NCBI GenBank assembly: GCA_040755975.1
Contig: JBFLZY010000013.1
Coordinates: forward strand, 1-46,849
Origin: JAIMBK01 sp040755975
Lineage (GTDB): Bacteria > Bacillota > Desulfotomaculia > Desulfotomaculales > Nap2-2B
Direction of reading: 5' to 3'
DNA length: 46,849 bases
Of the stretch, positions 15,974 to 24,522 are shown one piece after another. The notes under the pieces were generated by a model. It had not been told where the DNA came from. It did not search any database and was given only the letters and a program-made list of their open reading frames with translations. Position 1 is the first letter of the stretch. Each line of letters opens with the position of its first letter. The position numbers were made by a program, and so were the translations under genes.

Positions 15974-16882
15974 CTAAATGAACAGGGCCTGGACAAACTC
16001 CCGGGCACTGAAGGGGTGCAAATCTTCCACGCGTTCGCCGATGCCGATAAATTTCACCGGTAAAGCCAGTGCGTCTTTGATCCCGATGATCACTCCCCCT
16101 TTTGCCGTACCGTCCAGCTTGGTCAAAACAATACCCGTTACGCCGACGGCTTCTTTAAATATTTTCGCCTGCGCGAGAGCGTTTTGGCCGATGGTGGCAT
16201 CCAGCACCAAAAGCGTTTCGTGAGGCGCACCCGGCAGTTCCCGCCCGAGGACGCGCCCAATTTTTTTTAATTCCGCCAGCAGGTTGCCCTTTGTGTGCAG
16301 GCGACCCGCCGTGTCCACAATCAACACGTCCGCATTGCGGGCGCGGGCGGCCTGCAAGGCATCGTAAGCCACCGCCGCGGGATCGGCTCCTTCCCGGTGT
16401 TTAATTACATCTGCTCCTGCGCGGTTGCCCCAAATTTCCAGCTGGTCAATGGCCGCCGCCCGAAAGGTATCGGCCGCGGCAAGCACAACTTTTTGCCCGT
16501 CCTGACGAAGACGGTAGGCCAGCTTGCCAATGGTGGTCGTTTTCCCGGTGCCGTTTACCCCGACGACCACGATCACCGCCGGCGGGCCACCTGTATGCAA
16601 AGGAGTTGCCCCTGCTTCCAGAATTTCCTGGATAATCTCTTGCAAAATACCTTTCAATTGCTCAGGCTCTTTCAGCCGGCGATCTCTTGCCCGGGTGCGC
16701 AACTCCGCAATTAGCTTGAGCGCGGTGTCTACTCCCACATCGGCCTGGACAAGAATCTCTTCCAGTTCTTCGTAAAGGGCTTCGTCAATTGTTTTCCGCC
16801 GCGCTAACAGGCCCTCAATTTTACCGACCAGATTCCCCTTCGTCTTGGTTAAGCTCTGTTTTAAGCGCTGAAAGAACGACAT
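15974..16882 (-). CDS. ftsY: Signal recognition particle receptor FtsY
   Basis: A 302-residue SRP-family GTPase that docks SRP-ribosome complexes at the membrane. It shows the N domain, then G-domain motifs: VGVNGTGKTTTIGKLA (P-loop), DTFRAAAIDQLE, DTAGRLHTKGNLLAEL, TKLDGTAKGG, and the C-terminal FIGIGERVEDLHPFSAREFVQALF. It lacks the long acidic A domain of enterobacterial FtsY, which is normal for Gram-positives. It starts 15 bases after rnc and closes the fatty-acid operon. In Bacillus the order is rnc-smc-ftsY; smc is absent here. Confidence 0.95.
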   Translation of the reverse strand: MSFFQRLKQSLTKTKGNLVGKIEGLLARRKTIDEALYEELEEILVQADVGVDTALKLIAELRTRARDRRLKEPEQLKGILQEIIQEILEAGATPLHTGGPPAVIVVVGVNGTGKTTTIGKLAYRLRQDGQKVVLAAADTFRAAAIDQLEIWGNRAGADVIKHREGADPAAVAYDALQAARARNADVLIVDTAGRLHTKGNLLAELKKIGRVLGRELPGAPHETLLVLDATIGQNALAQAKIFKEAVGVTGIVLTKLDGTAKGGVIIGIKDALALPVKFIGIGERVEDLHPFSAREFVQALFI

Positions 16883-16897
16883 AGACTTCCTCCCGGG

Positions 16898-17602
16898 TTA
16901 CCTGTGCAAACCTAAATTTTGCAGAGCCAGACGGGCGGCCTCTTGTTCGGCCTCTTTTTTGGAGCGGCCTACGCCTCGGCCGATTTCTCTGCCCAGGTAA
17001 ACCGCCGCCGCGGTAAACGTTTTATCGTGGTCCGGTCCTTTTTCACTGACAATAACATAATTGATCGGATCGGGGGCCTTTTGCTGGAGAATTTCCTGCA
17101 ACTCCGTCTTGTAATCCCGGGTAAGCCGGCCGGCCAGTACATCGTTGAGTACCGGCTCAAGGTAAGGAAGGATAAATTTTGCAGCGCGCTCCAGGCCCTG
17201 ATCCAGGTAAATGGCACCTAACAACGCCTCCACGGCATCAGCCAGGATCGAAGGGCGTTCCCGGCCGCCCGAACGCTCCTCGCCCCTTCCCATCAGCAGG
17301 CAATTCCCCAGGTTCAGTGCTCCGGCTACCTTTACCAGGGATGGTTCGCAAACAAGTGCGGCCCGTAACCGGGTTAAGTCCCCTTCCGAATGTTTTGGAA
17401 ATGTACCGTATAGATAAGTGCTCACAATTAATTCCAAAACGGCGTCGCCTAAAAATTCCAGGCGCTGGTTGTCTTCGATTTCCGGTAACCTGTTCTCGTA
17501 CGTAAAGGATCCGTGGGTCAGCGCCAACCGCAAAAGGCCCTCGTCATGCCAGCGAAAGGCCAATTTTTCTTTCAGGAGAAGAATATTTTGTTCAGGATTC
17601 AT
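16898..17602 (-). CDS. rnc: Ribonuclease III
   Basis: A 234-residue double-strand-specific endoribonuclease for rRNA and mRNA processing. The endonuclease domain has the signature RLEFLGDAVLELIVSTYLY with Glu and Asp metal ligands; the residue before RLEFLGD is Gln rather than the common Glu. The second metal pair is in ADAVEALLGAIYLD. A C-terminal dsRNA-binding domain carries TAAAVYLGREIGRGVGRSKKEAEQEAARLAL. ATG 17602, four bases after GGTGGG, is preferred to the GTG nine bases upstream. It lies between fabF (46-56 bases upstream) and ftsY in the order seen in many Firmicutes. Confidence 0.94.
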   Translation of the reverse strand: MNPEQNILLLKEKLAFRWHDEGLLRLALTHGSFTYENRLPEIEDNQRLEFLGDAVLELIVSTYLYGTFPKHSEGDLTRLRAALVCEPSLVKVAGALNLGNCLLMGRGEERSGGRERPSILADAVEALLGAIYLDQGLERAAKFILPYLEPVLNDVLAGRLTRDYKTELQEILQQKAPDPINYVIVSEKGPDHDKTFTAAAVYLGREIGRGVGRSKKEAEQEAARLALQNLGLHR

Positions 17603-17657
17603 ATTTCCCACCGGCGGTATTTTCTAGTGGCATTTTTTCCTTTTTGCCCTATTAAAT

Positions 17658-18911
17658 TTAGCTGCCTGCACCGGTACGGTACTTTTTAAATAACAAAGAA
17701 ACATTATGCCCGCCGAAACCCAAAGAGTTGCTTAAAGCCACTTCAACAGGCAGGGAACGGGCTTGGTTGGGAACGTAATCCAGGTCGCATTCCGGGTCCG
17801 GGTGTTCATAGTTAATAGTAGGAGGTACGATACCATTTTCAATGGCCAGGATGCAGGCGACCGCCTCCAGGCCGCCGGCGGCCCCCAATAAATGCCCGGT
17901 CATGGATTTAGTGGAACTCACCGCCAGCCGGCCAATAGAATTGCTAAAAACCTGTTTAATCGCCAGCGTTTCCAATTTGTCGCCGAGCGGGGTGGCCGTT
18001 CCGTGGGCATTAATATAATCAACTTCCCCGCTGTCAATGTTTGCTTCCTGCAAAGCCAGTTCCATGGCCAAAGCTGCGCCCTTTCCCTCAGGGTCGGGGG
18101 CGGATACGTGATATGCGTCGCAGGAGCAGCCGTAACCGGCAACCTCCGCATAAATACGCGCCCCTCTTTTTAAAGCGTGCTCCAAAGTCTCCAAAATCAA
18201 AATACCCGCCCCTTCGCCGATTACAAATCCGTCGCGCCTGGCGTCGAAAGGCCGGCTGGCCTTTGCGGGCTCCCCGTTGTTCGTGGACATGGCCCGCATG
18301 GAGCAAAAACCGGCAATCGCCAGGGGCGTGATCGGTGCTTCCGCACCGCCCGTAATAATAACGTCCGCCAACCCCTGTTTTAAAAGGCGGAAGGCGTCTC
18401 CGATGGCGTTGCTGCTGGAGGCGCAGGCACTGATCGTAGTAACATTATGCCCCTTCAAGCCGTAGTTAATCGCGATTTGACCGGCAGCCATATTGGCAAT
18501 CATCATAGGAATGAAAAATGGGCTGATCCTTTCGGGACCGCGGCTTAATAAAATTTTGTGCTGCTCTTCAAGCGTTTCGATGCCGCCTATCCCGGTGCCC
18601 AGGATCACGCCGATGCGATCCCGGTTAATGCTTTCAAAGTCCAAACCGGCGTCAGCCAGGGCTTCTTTTGCCGCCACCAGGGCAAACTGGGTAAATCTGT
18701 CCAGGCGTCTTGCTTCTTTCTTCTCAAAAAAACGCGTTGGTTCGAAATCTTTCACTTCGGCCGCAATCTGGGTCGTATAACCCTCCGGATTAAAGCGGGT
18801 GATGCGGGCAACGCCGGAAACCCCCGCCGTAAGGTTTGACCAGAAGGCCCGCATACCTATCCCGAGGGGGGAAACAACTCCCATACCGGTAACCACCACA
18901 CGTTTCGGCAA
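17658..18911 (-). CDS. fabF: Beta-ketoacyl-ACP synthase II
   Basis: A 417-residue thiolase-fold condensing enzyme extending acyl-ACP with malonyl-ACP. The Cys-His-His triad is visible: Cys in SACASSSNAIGDAF, His in NAHGTATPLGDKLE, His in GHLLGAAGGLEA. The N-terminus RVVVTGMGVVSPLG and C-terminus NSLGFGGHNVSLLFKKY are those of FabF. The start is a TTG at 18911 ten bases after GGAGG. It follows acpP across a strong hairpin (18939-18965), so its expression is probably set by readthrough. Length is normal. Confidence 0.96.
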   Translation of the reverse strand: MPKRVVVTGMGVVSPLGIGMRAFWSNLTAGVSGVARITRFNPEGYTTQIAAEVKDFEPTRFFEKKEARRLDRFTQFALVAAKEALADAGLDFESINRDRIGVILGTGIGGIETLEEQHKILLSRGPERISPFFIPMMIANMAAGQIAINYGLKGHNVTTISACASSSNAIGDAFRLLKQGLADVIITGGAEAPITPLAIAGFCSMRAMSTNNGEPAKASRPFDARRDGFVIGEGAGILILETLEHALKRGARIYAEVAGYGCSCDAYHVSAPDPEGKGAALAMELALQEANIDSGEVDYINAHGTATPLGDKLETLAIKQVFSNSIGRLAVSSTKSMTGHLLGAAGGLEAVACILAIENGIVPPTINYEHPDPECDLDYVPNQARSLPVEVALSNSLGFGGHNVSLLFKKYRTGAGS

Positions 18912-18938
18912 CCCTCAAAAACCTCCTCGTTCTTTTAA

Positions 18939-18965
18939 AAAGTCCCGCCAGGGGGGCGGGACTTT
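18939..18965 (-). terminator. Hairpin between acpP and fabF (terminator or attenuator)
   Basis: An 11-bp stem (AAAGTCCCGCC at 18939-18949 with GGCGGGACTTT at 18955-18965) is followed on the minus strand by a T-run (TTTTTAAAA). It lies directly after acpP and only 28 bases before fabF. It probably ends part of the transcript, allowing more acyl carrier protein than downstream enzymes. Confidence 0.75.
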
Positions 18966-18975
18966 CGCGTTGCTT

Positions 18976-19206
18976 TTACAGGTGATCCTGAATGTATTTT
19001 ACTGCCTGACCCACTGTCCGGATTTTTTCAGCATCCTCGTCAGGTATGACCATGTCAAACTCTTCTTCCAGAGCCATAACCAGTTCCACAATATCCAAGG
19101 AGTCGGCTCCGAGGTCTTCGATAAAGGAAGCGTCCATGGTTACCTCGTCCTCGTCAACTCCCAATTGCTCCACGATAATCGCCTTTACTTTCTCAAAAAC
19201 GGACAA
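18976..19206 (-). CDS. acpP: Acyl carrier protein
   Basis: An acidic 76-residue protein that carries growing acyl chains on 4'-phosphopantetheine. The modification serine lies in the GADSLDIVELVMALEEEF motif. The helices EKVKAIIVEQLG and the C-terminal TVGQAVKYIQDHL are standard. A GTG at 19215 overlaps the ribosome site GGAGGTG, so TTG 19206, eight bases after GGAGG, is the better start and gives the canonical ACP length. It lies 29 bases downstream of fabG and just before a strong hairpin. Confidence 0.95.
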   Translation of the reverse strand: MSVFEKVKAIIVEQLGVDEDEVTMDASFIEDLGADSLDIVELVMALEEEFDMVIPDEDAEKIRTVGQAVKYIQDHL

Positions 19207-19234
19207 ACCCTTCACCTCCTTCCGGATTAAACAC

Positions 19235-19978
19235 CTACATGGTCATGCCACCGTCCACGACAATTACCTGGCCGGTAATGTAACTGGCGGCCTCGCTGGC
19301 CAGAAAAACCACCACCCGGGCTACCTCCTCCGGTTGTCCGAAACGCCCCAGGGCAATCTGCGCCAACATCTTTTCTTTCTGCACTTCCGGTAACCCGGCG
19401 GTCATCTCGGTGGCAATAAAGCCCGGGGCCACTGCATTGACAGTGATGTTTCGGGAACCCAGTTCCCGCGCCACCGACTTAGTAAAAGCAATGAGTCCAC
19501 CCTTGCTGGCGGCATAATTGGTCTGACCGGCGTTGCCCATGATCCCCGCCACCGAACTGATGTTGATGATCCGGCCCCACCTAGTTTTCAGCATAACCCG
19601 GACCGCCGCCCTGACGCAGTTAAAAGCCCCTTTTAAATTGACCGCCAGAACATTATCCCAGTCATCGTCACGCAACAGCATCACCAGGTTGTCGCGCGTG
19701 ATCCCGGCGTTGTTGACCAGGATATCGATTCCGCCCAATTGTTTTTGGGCAAACTGAACCATGGCCGTTGCCTCGGCGGGGTCGGCAACGTTAGCCCGGT
19801 AGGGAAAGGCCTGCCGGCCCATGCTTTTAATCCCTTCGGCCACTTCTTCGGCTGCCCGGGATTCTTTTGTATAATTTACAACCACATGCGCGCCGGCGCC
19901 GGCCAGGCCCAAGGCAACGGCCCGGCCGATGCCCCGGGATGCCCCGGTAACCAGGGCTCTTTTGCCGTTAAGTACCAT
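19235..19978 (-). CDS. fabG: 3-oxoacyl-ACP reductase
   Basis: A 247-residue short-chain dehydrogenase that reduces beta-ketoacyl-ACP with NADPH. Features are the cofactor loop VTGASRGIGRAVA, NNAGITRDN, the catalytic Ser in INISSVAGIMGNAGQ, Tyr and Lys in TNYAASKGG, and the family end GQVIVVDGGMTM. ATG 19978 has GGAGG nine bases upstream and begins just after the fabD stop. An upstream in-frame start at 20005 would overlap fabD and add nonconserved residues. It is coupled to fabD. Confidence 0.95.
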   Translation of the reverse strand: MVLNGKRALVTGASRGIGRAVALGLAGAGAHVVVNYTKESRAAEEVAEGIKSMGRQAFPYRANVADPAEATAMVQFAQKQLGGIDILVNNAGITRDNLVMLLRDDDWDNVLAVNLKGAFNCVRAAVRVMLKTRWGRIINISSVAGIMGNAGQTNYAASKGGLIAFTKSVARELGSRNITVNAVAPGFIATEMTAGLPEVQKEKMLAQIALGRFGQPEEVARVVVFLASEAASYITGQVIVVDGGMTM

Positions 19979-19979
19979 T

Positions 19980-20921
19980 TTAACTAACCTCCCCACAATG
20001 CGCAAGGGCTTTTTCTAAAGACTCCGGGTCTTCTACATTTCCTGCCGCCGCCTGCCGGTTTATTTTCCTGAGCAGGCCCGTCAGCACGTTGCCGGGCCCC
20101 ACTTCCAGAAAAATGTTCACGCTGTCTTTAAGCAGGCGATGCATGCTTTGCTCCCACCGGACCGGGCTGAAGATCTGTTCGACCAGCAATTTCCGGATTT
20201 CTTCGCCATTTCTAACATAATCGGCAGTCACGTTGGCCACCACCGGTACTTTCGGATCGACGAGAACTGTACCGGCCAGATCGGCTGCCAGCTTTTCGGC
20301 GGCCGGGCGCATCAAGCGGGAATGAAAAGGAGCGCTTACGGCAAGCGGCACGCATCTTTTTGCGCCCGCCGCTTTGGCGAGCCTGCTTGCCTTGGCCAGC
20401 GCTTTCATTTCGCCGGCAATGACTACCTGGCCCGGGCAGTTAAAGTTGGCCACTTCGCATAAATAACCTTTTTCGGCCACTTCCCGGCAGATCCCGGATA
20501 CCGCCTCCCCATCTAGACCCAAGACGGCCACCATTCCGCCTTCTCCCAAGGGAACCGCTTCTTGCATGTATTGTCCCCGCTTGCGCACCAGCAGAAGCGC
20601 ATCCCGAAAAGCAAGTGCGCCGGCGGCCACCAAAGCGCTGTATTCCCCCAGACTGTGCCCGGCAACGGCGGCGGGACGCACCCCCTTTTCCTGCAACACC
20701 CGCAGGCAGGCCACGCTTACAGTAAGAATGGCCGGTTGCGCATTAATCGTTTTTTGTAATTCTTCCGCCGGCCCCTCAATACATAAACGGGAAAGGGGGA
20801 AGCCCAGAACTTCGTCCGCCTGCCGGAATATTTCCCGGGCCGCGGGGTATTGCGCGTACATTTTCTGCCCCATGCCGGCATATTGCGAGCCCTGCCCGGG
20901 AAAAATAAAGGCTATTTTCAT
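19980..20921 (-). CDS. fabD: Malonyl-CoA:ACP transacylase
   Basis: A 313-residue enzyme moving malonyl groups from CoA to ACP. It begins with IAFIFPGQGSQYAGMG, has the nucleophile elbow GHSLGEYSALVAAGAL, the Gln-containing CPGQVVIAGE region, the catalytic His in PFHSRLM, and LEVGPGNVLTGL near the end. The start ATG at 20921 overlaps the fabK stop as ATGA. The open frame extends far upstream of this ATG, but that part is fabK read out of frame. Coupling to fabK and fabG indicates one transcript. Confidence 0.95.
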   Translation of the reverse strand: MKIAFIFPGQGSQYAGMGQKMYAQYPAAREIFRQADEVLGFPLSRLCIEGPAEELQKTINAQPAILTVSVACLRVLQEKGVRPAAVAGHSLGEYSALVAAGALAFRDALLLVRKRGQYMQEAVPLGEGGMVAVLGLDGEAVSGICREVAEKGYLCEVANFNCPGQVVIAGEMKALAKASRLAKAAGAKRCVPLAVSAPFHSRLMRPAAEKLAADLAGTVLVDPKVPVVANVTADYVRNGEEIRKLLVEQIFSPVRWEQSMHRLLKDSVNIFLEVGPGNVLTGLLRKINRQAAAGNVEDPESLEKALAHCGEVS

Positions 20922-21871
20922 CGGGCAACCACCAGGCGGCTGGCGGCGCTTAAAATTTCCGCGGCGCCCTGCACCACTTCCAGGATGATTTCCCTGGCCG
21001 GCTGGACCTTGCTCACCATGGCGGATACCTGCCCGGCCATCACGGAACCGTACTCCGTGTCGCCGTCCTGCATGGCTGCCCGCAGGCGTCCGACGCCCAG
21101 TTTTTCCAATTCCTCCGGCGGGGCGCAGCGCGCTTCCAGTTCCTCGAACTGCCTGGCCAGTTTGTTGCGCAGCACCCGCACCGGGTGGCCCGCCGGACGG
21201 CCGGTAATCACCGTGTCCCGGTCTTTGGCTTTGATGATCATTTCTTTGATCCGGGGGTGAATAGTACACTCGCTTGCACACATAAAGCGGGTGCCCATCT
21301 GCACCCCGCTGGCGCCAAGGCACAAGGCCGCCGCCAGCCCCCGGCCGTCACAAATCCCGCCAGCGGCAATAACCGGGATACTCACTGCTTCAACCACCTG
21401 CGGAACCAGAACCATGGTGGTCAGGTCGCCGACGTGCCCCCCGCTTTCCAGACCTTCGGCGATCAGCGCGTCCACCCCCGTCCGCGCCAGCCTTCTGGCC
21501 AGCGCAACGGAAGAGACCACCGGAATTACCTTTGTACCGGTTTCTTTTAAGGCGGGTACGTACTTGCCGGGATTCCCCGCACCGGTGGTGAGCACCGGAA
21601 CCTTCTCGCTAATAATGACCCGCATAACTTCTTCAACATGCGGCGAAAGGAGCATTACATTTACCCCGAAGGGCTTACTGGTGAATTGCCTTACCAGTTT
21701 GACCTGTTCCAAAACCCAGTCAGCCGTCGCTGTGCCGGTGCCAATAATTCCCAGACCACCCGCTTCACTGACGGCGGCCGCCAGGTTGGCTTCCGATACC
21801 CAGGCCATGCCCCCCTGCAGAACAGGGTATTCAATACCCAAAAGACTACATAACTCAGTCTTTATGATAAT
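20918..21871 (-). CDS. fabK: Enoyl-ACP reductase II (FabK type), apparent non-canonical start
   Basis: An FMN-dependent enoyl-ACP reductase of the FabK/nitronate monooxygenase fold, about 317 residues. Seen are LGIEYPVLQGGMAWVSEANLAAAVS, GGLGIIGTG, the LTTGAGNPGKYVP segment, AEGLESGGHVG with the His typical of the family, and AAGGICDGRGLAAALCLGASGVQMGTRF. The first ordinary start in frame is TTG 21841, which cuts off the conserved lead-in K-T-x-L-C-x-L. That lead-in is encoded upstream (IKTELCSL), where only ATT, ATC and ATA codons could start. ATT at 21871-21869 is seven bases after AAGGGAG. Hence the start given is tentative. It overlaps the end of fabH. Confidence 0.88.
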   Translation of the reverse strand: MIIKTELCSLLGIEYPVLQGGMAWVSEANLAAAVSEAGGLGIIGTGTATADWVLEQVKLVRQFTSKPFGVNVMLLSPHVEEVMRVIISEKVPVLTTGAGNPGKYVPALKETGTKVIPVVSSVALARRLARTGVDALIAEGLESGGHVGDLTTMVLVPQVVEAVSIPVIAAGGICDGRGLAAALCLGASGVQMGTRFMCASECTIHPRIKEMIIKAKDRDTVITGRPAGHPVRVLRNKLARQFEELEARCAPPEELEKLGVGRLRAAMQDGDTEYGSVMAGQVSAMVSKVQPAREIILEVVQGAAEILSAASRLVVAR

Positions 21872-22893
21872 GATGCAACTCCCTTCTCTTTTCGGTAATC
21901 ATACCACCGCACGGCCATCGCCCCCCAGGTGAGGCCGGCGCCAAACCCGGCCATGACCAGATTATCCCCATCTTGAATGTTCCCTCCCGCCAAAGCCTCG
22001 TATAAAGCCAGGGGAATCGTTGCCGCGGAGGTATTCCCGTAACGGTCGATATTCATGACTACCTTTTCCATCGGCAAACGCAAGCGCTTGGCCGCCGCTT
22101 CGATAATCCTGGCGTTGGCCTGGTGGGGGATCAAGTAATCCAGATCCTCCCGGGCGAGGTTGGCCTCCGCAAGCACCTTTAAACAACCTTCTTCCAGAAC
22201 CTTGACGGCAAATTTAAATACATCCCGCCCGTTCATGTGGACGTAGTGCAGGCCCTTCGCCACCGTTTCGGGAGAAGAGGGCAGGCGCGACATGCCCGCG
22301 GGTATCGTGATCAAAGGGCCTCCGGAACCTTCTGAACGCAGGTGGTAGGACAGGATCCCGTAGCCGGCGGGAACCTCCCCGACCACCACGGCACCGGCGC
22401 CGTCGCCAAACAAAACGCAGGTGTTTCGGTCCCGCCAGTTAATTATCCTGGACATACACTCGGCGCCAATAACCAGGACGTATTTGTAAAATCCCGTCGC
22501 AACAAAGCTATTGGCGATCGTCAGCGCATATAAAAAAGACGTGCAACCGGCCTGCACATCAAAAGCCCCCGCTTTGCGCGCCCCCAACCTGTCCTGAACC
22601 AGGCAGGCGGTGGCCGGGAAAAACATATCCGGTGTGTTGGTGGCTACAATAATTAAATCCAGTTCCTCACTGCCGACCCCGGCGTCGGTCAACGCCGCAT
22701 CGGCAGCGAAGCAAGCCAGGTCGGAAGTGGCCATCTCGTCGGCAACAATGCGCCGTTCCCGGATCCCCGTCCGATTGACAATCCATTCATCACTTGTTTC
22801 CACCATTTTTTCGAGGTCCTGGTTTGTCAGGACTCGCTCGGGCAAGTATACACCGATCCCCCGGATGCCGCCCTGTTTAACCTCGCCGCTCAA
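21862..22893 (-). CDS. fabH: Beta-ketoacyl-ACP synthase III
   Basis: A 343-residue initiating condensing enzyme, joining an acyl-CoA primer to malonyl-ACP. The triad is Cys in VQAGCTSFLYAL, His in IPHQANARIIEAAA and Asn in YGNTSAATIPLAL; the N-terminus GIGVYLPERVLTN and SDEWIVNRTGIRERR are typical. The start is TTG 22893, overlapping the plsX stop (TTGA) with AAGGTGGG upstream. In Gram-positives it selects straight versus branched primers; which is used here is not visible. Confidence 0.95.
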   Translation of the reverse strand: MSGEVKQGGIRGIGVYLPERVLTNQDLEKMVETSDEWIVNRTGIRERRIVADEMATSDLACFAADAALTDAGVGSEELDLIIVATNTPDMFFPATACLVQDRLGARKAGAFDVQAGCTSFLYALTIANSFVATGFYKYVLVIGAECMSRIINWRDRNTCVLFGDGAGAVVVGEVPAGYGILSYHLRSEGSGGPLITIPAGMSRLPSSPETVAKGLHYVHMNGRDVFKFAVKVLEEGCLKVLAEANLAREDLDYLIPHQANARIIEAAAKRLRLPMEKVVMNIDRYGNTSAATIPLALYEALAGGNIQDGDNLVMAGFGAGLTWGAMAVRWYDYRKEKGVASLS

Positions 22894-23897
22894 ATTTTAC
22901 CCACCTTCTGAGTTAGATTTTGCTGGATGCATTTCTTAATGGCCAGGACAAGGTTATTTTGCACAGCTTCCCGCCCTACCCGAATGGCGTTACGGATGGC
23001 CCGCGCCTGGGATCTTCCGTGACAGATAATCACTATTCCATTCAGCCCCAAAAGCGGCGCCCCGCCGTATTCAGCATAGTCCAGCTTCCGCCAGAAACTG
23101 CGCAGGGCGGGCATGAGCATGGCCATCCCGACTTTGGCGGAGAAGCTCCGGCGGATTTCGTCCCTGGCCATGTCCAGCAACGCTGTAACCATTCCTTCGC
23201 CGGCTTTTAAAACTATATTCCCGGTAAAACCGTCGCAGACGACCACGTCGGCTGTACCCTCATAGATGTCGCGGCCTTCCACGTTTCCGATAAAATCAAT
23301 ACTGGCCTGCTGCAAAAGCTGGTAAGTTGCCAGGGTAAGTTCGTTACCCTTGGTTTCCTCTTCGCCGATGCTGAGCAATCCCACTTTTGGCCGGCCGACA
23401 CCAAGGATTTCTTTCATGTACAGATAGCCCATGATGCCGAATTGCAGAAGATGAAAGGGCTTGCAATCCACGTTGGCGCCGGCGTCCAACAGCAAAGTTC
23501 CCCCCTTTTTATTAGGAATCACGGTCGCGATTGCCGGACGGTCAATTCCCGGGATGGCACCGAGCATCAAAACGCCGGCCGCCATCACCGCGCCGGTGTT
23601 GCCGGCGGAAACGACGGCGTCCGCCTCCCCTTCCTTAACCAGCTGGACTGCTCTGACGATGGAAGAATTTTTTTTCCGCCGGACGGCCACTACGGGGGAC
23701 TCCCGCATGGAAATTACCTCGGGGGCGTGGACAACGCTTACCAATTTACTTTTGGAGACGCCTATCTCCTGCCGGAGAAGATCCTCATCTCCGACCAGAA
23801 TTACTTCCTGGTTAAACTGCCGGACAGCTTCCAGAGCGCCCTTGACGATCTCTTTGGGCGCGTTATCACCACCCATGGCATCGACAGCGATTTTCAA
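22890..23897 (-). CDS. plsX: Phosphate acyltransferase PlsX
   Basis: A roughly 335-residue enzyme making acyl-phosphate from acyl-ACP for phospholipid synthesis. The N-terminus KIAVDAMGGDNAPKEIVKGA is the PlsX signature; VVAVRRKKNSSIVRAVQLVKEGEADAVVSAGNTGA and LLSIGEEETKGNELT follow as expected. TTG 23897 gives the usual PlsX start and has GAGGGGG eleven bases upstream. An ATG at 23927 would add ten residues overlapping the fapR end and cannot be excluded. It is second in the FapR operon. Confidence 0.94.
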   Translation of the reverse strand: MKIAVDAMGGDNAPKEIVKGALEAVRQFNQEVILVGDEDLLRQEIGVSKSKLVSVVHAPEVISMRESPVVAVRRKKNSSIVRAVQLVKEGEADAVVSAGNTGAVMAAGVLMLGAIPGIDRPAIATVIPNKKGGTLLLDAGANVDCKPFHLLQFGIMGYLYMKEILGVGRPKVGLLSIGEEETKGNELTLATYQLLQQASIDFIGNVEGRDIYEGTADVVVCDGFTGNIVLKAGEGMVTALLDMARDEIRRSFSAKVGMAMLMPALRSFWRKLDYAEYGGAPLLGLNGIVIICHGRSQARAIRNAIRVGREAVQNNLVLAIKKCIQQNLTQKVGKI

Positions 23898-23913
23898 AAC
23901 AACTGGTTCCCCC

Positions 23914-24474
23914 TCACGCAATGGCAAATACCAAAAACTTTCCCTGGAAGATCGTCTCGTCGCGCACTTTCGAAGTCACGCGCACAATATATTTATTGCC
24001 CTTTTTTCTGCTGACGTAAGCCCTGGCCACAATTCTTTCCCCCTGGTAGACAGGGCGTTTAAAACTTATTTTGGCCGTTCCGGTAAGGGCAACCTGGGTA
24101 TCAATCAGGGCTACGGCCAGGCAATTGGCCTGGGCAAAAATATAGTGGCCGCGGGCGACCGTGCTGTTTTTGGAGGTCATTTCCCCGGAAACTGTCAGCA
24201 CCGAAACCCCCTGCCGCCCGAGCTCCAGATCTACCAGTTCCCCCACCCAGTCATCCCTTTGCAGAGTTCTTACCTGGCCGTAAACGCCTCTGGCCACGTC
24301 CTTGATTCTTTCCCGCAACTCCGGTATGCGCAACTCCCAGCGATCGAGACGAACGGTCTGAATGCTTACTCCGAGGATCTGGGCCAGATCTTCGTCCGTC
24401 AAAAACGGGTTGCCCGCCAGGTACCTGGACAATAATTTTTGGCGTTCCACTTTTCCCGCACTCCACCTGGACAT
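23914..24474 (-). CDS. fapR: Fatty-acid and phospholipid repressor FapR
   Basis: A 186-residue malonyl-CoA-responsive repressor. The N-terminal HTH is ERQKLLSRYLAGNPFLTDEDLAQILGVSIQTVRLDRWEL; after a linker (IKDVARGVYGQVR) comes a hot-dog effector domain with MTSKNSTVARGHYIFAQANCLAVALID. In Bacillus FapR, malonyl-CoA binding releases the repressor. ATG 24474 with AGGTG six bases upstream is chosen over GTG 24483. A perfect FapR-type operator lies about 30 bases upstream, so the gene is autoregulated with plsX and the fab genes. Confidence 0.95.
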   Translation of the reverse strand: MSRWSAGKVERQKLLSRYLAGNPFLTDEDLAQILGVSIQTVRLDRWELRIPELRERIKDVARGVYGQVRTLQRDDWVGELVDLELGRQGVSVLTVSGEMTSKNSTVARGHYIFAQANCLAVALIDTQVALTGTAKISFKRPVYQGERIVARAYVSRKKGNKYIVRVTSKVRDETIFQGKFLVFAIA

Positions 24475-24500
24475 AACCTTCACCTGTGGGAATATTTTCT

Positions 24501-24517
24501 TTAGTACCAGGTACTAA
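24501..24517. promoter_or_regulatory. FapR operator
   Basis: TTAGTACCAGGTACTAA is a perfect 8-1-8 palindrome matching the known FapR box. It lies just downstream of the -10 element (24523-24528), so bound FapR would block transcription initiation or early elongation. Confidence 0.93.
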
Positions 24518-24522
24518 AGCTA

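Noticed and set aside
20922..21323. A 134-residue N-terminal extension of FabD
   Set aside because: It is fabK read out of frame. FabD homology begins exactly at ATG 20921.
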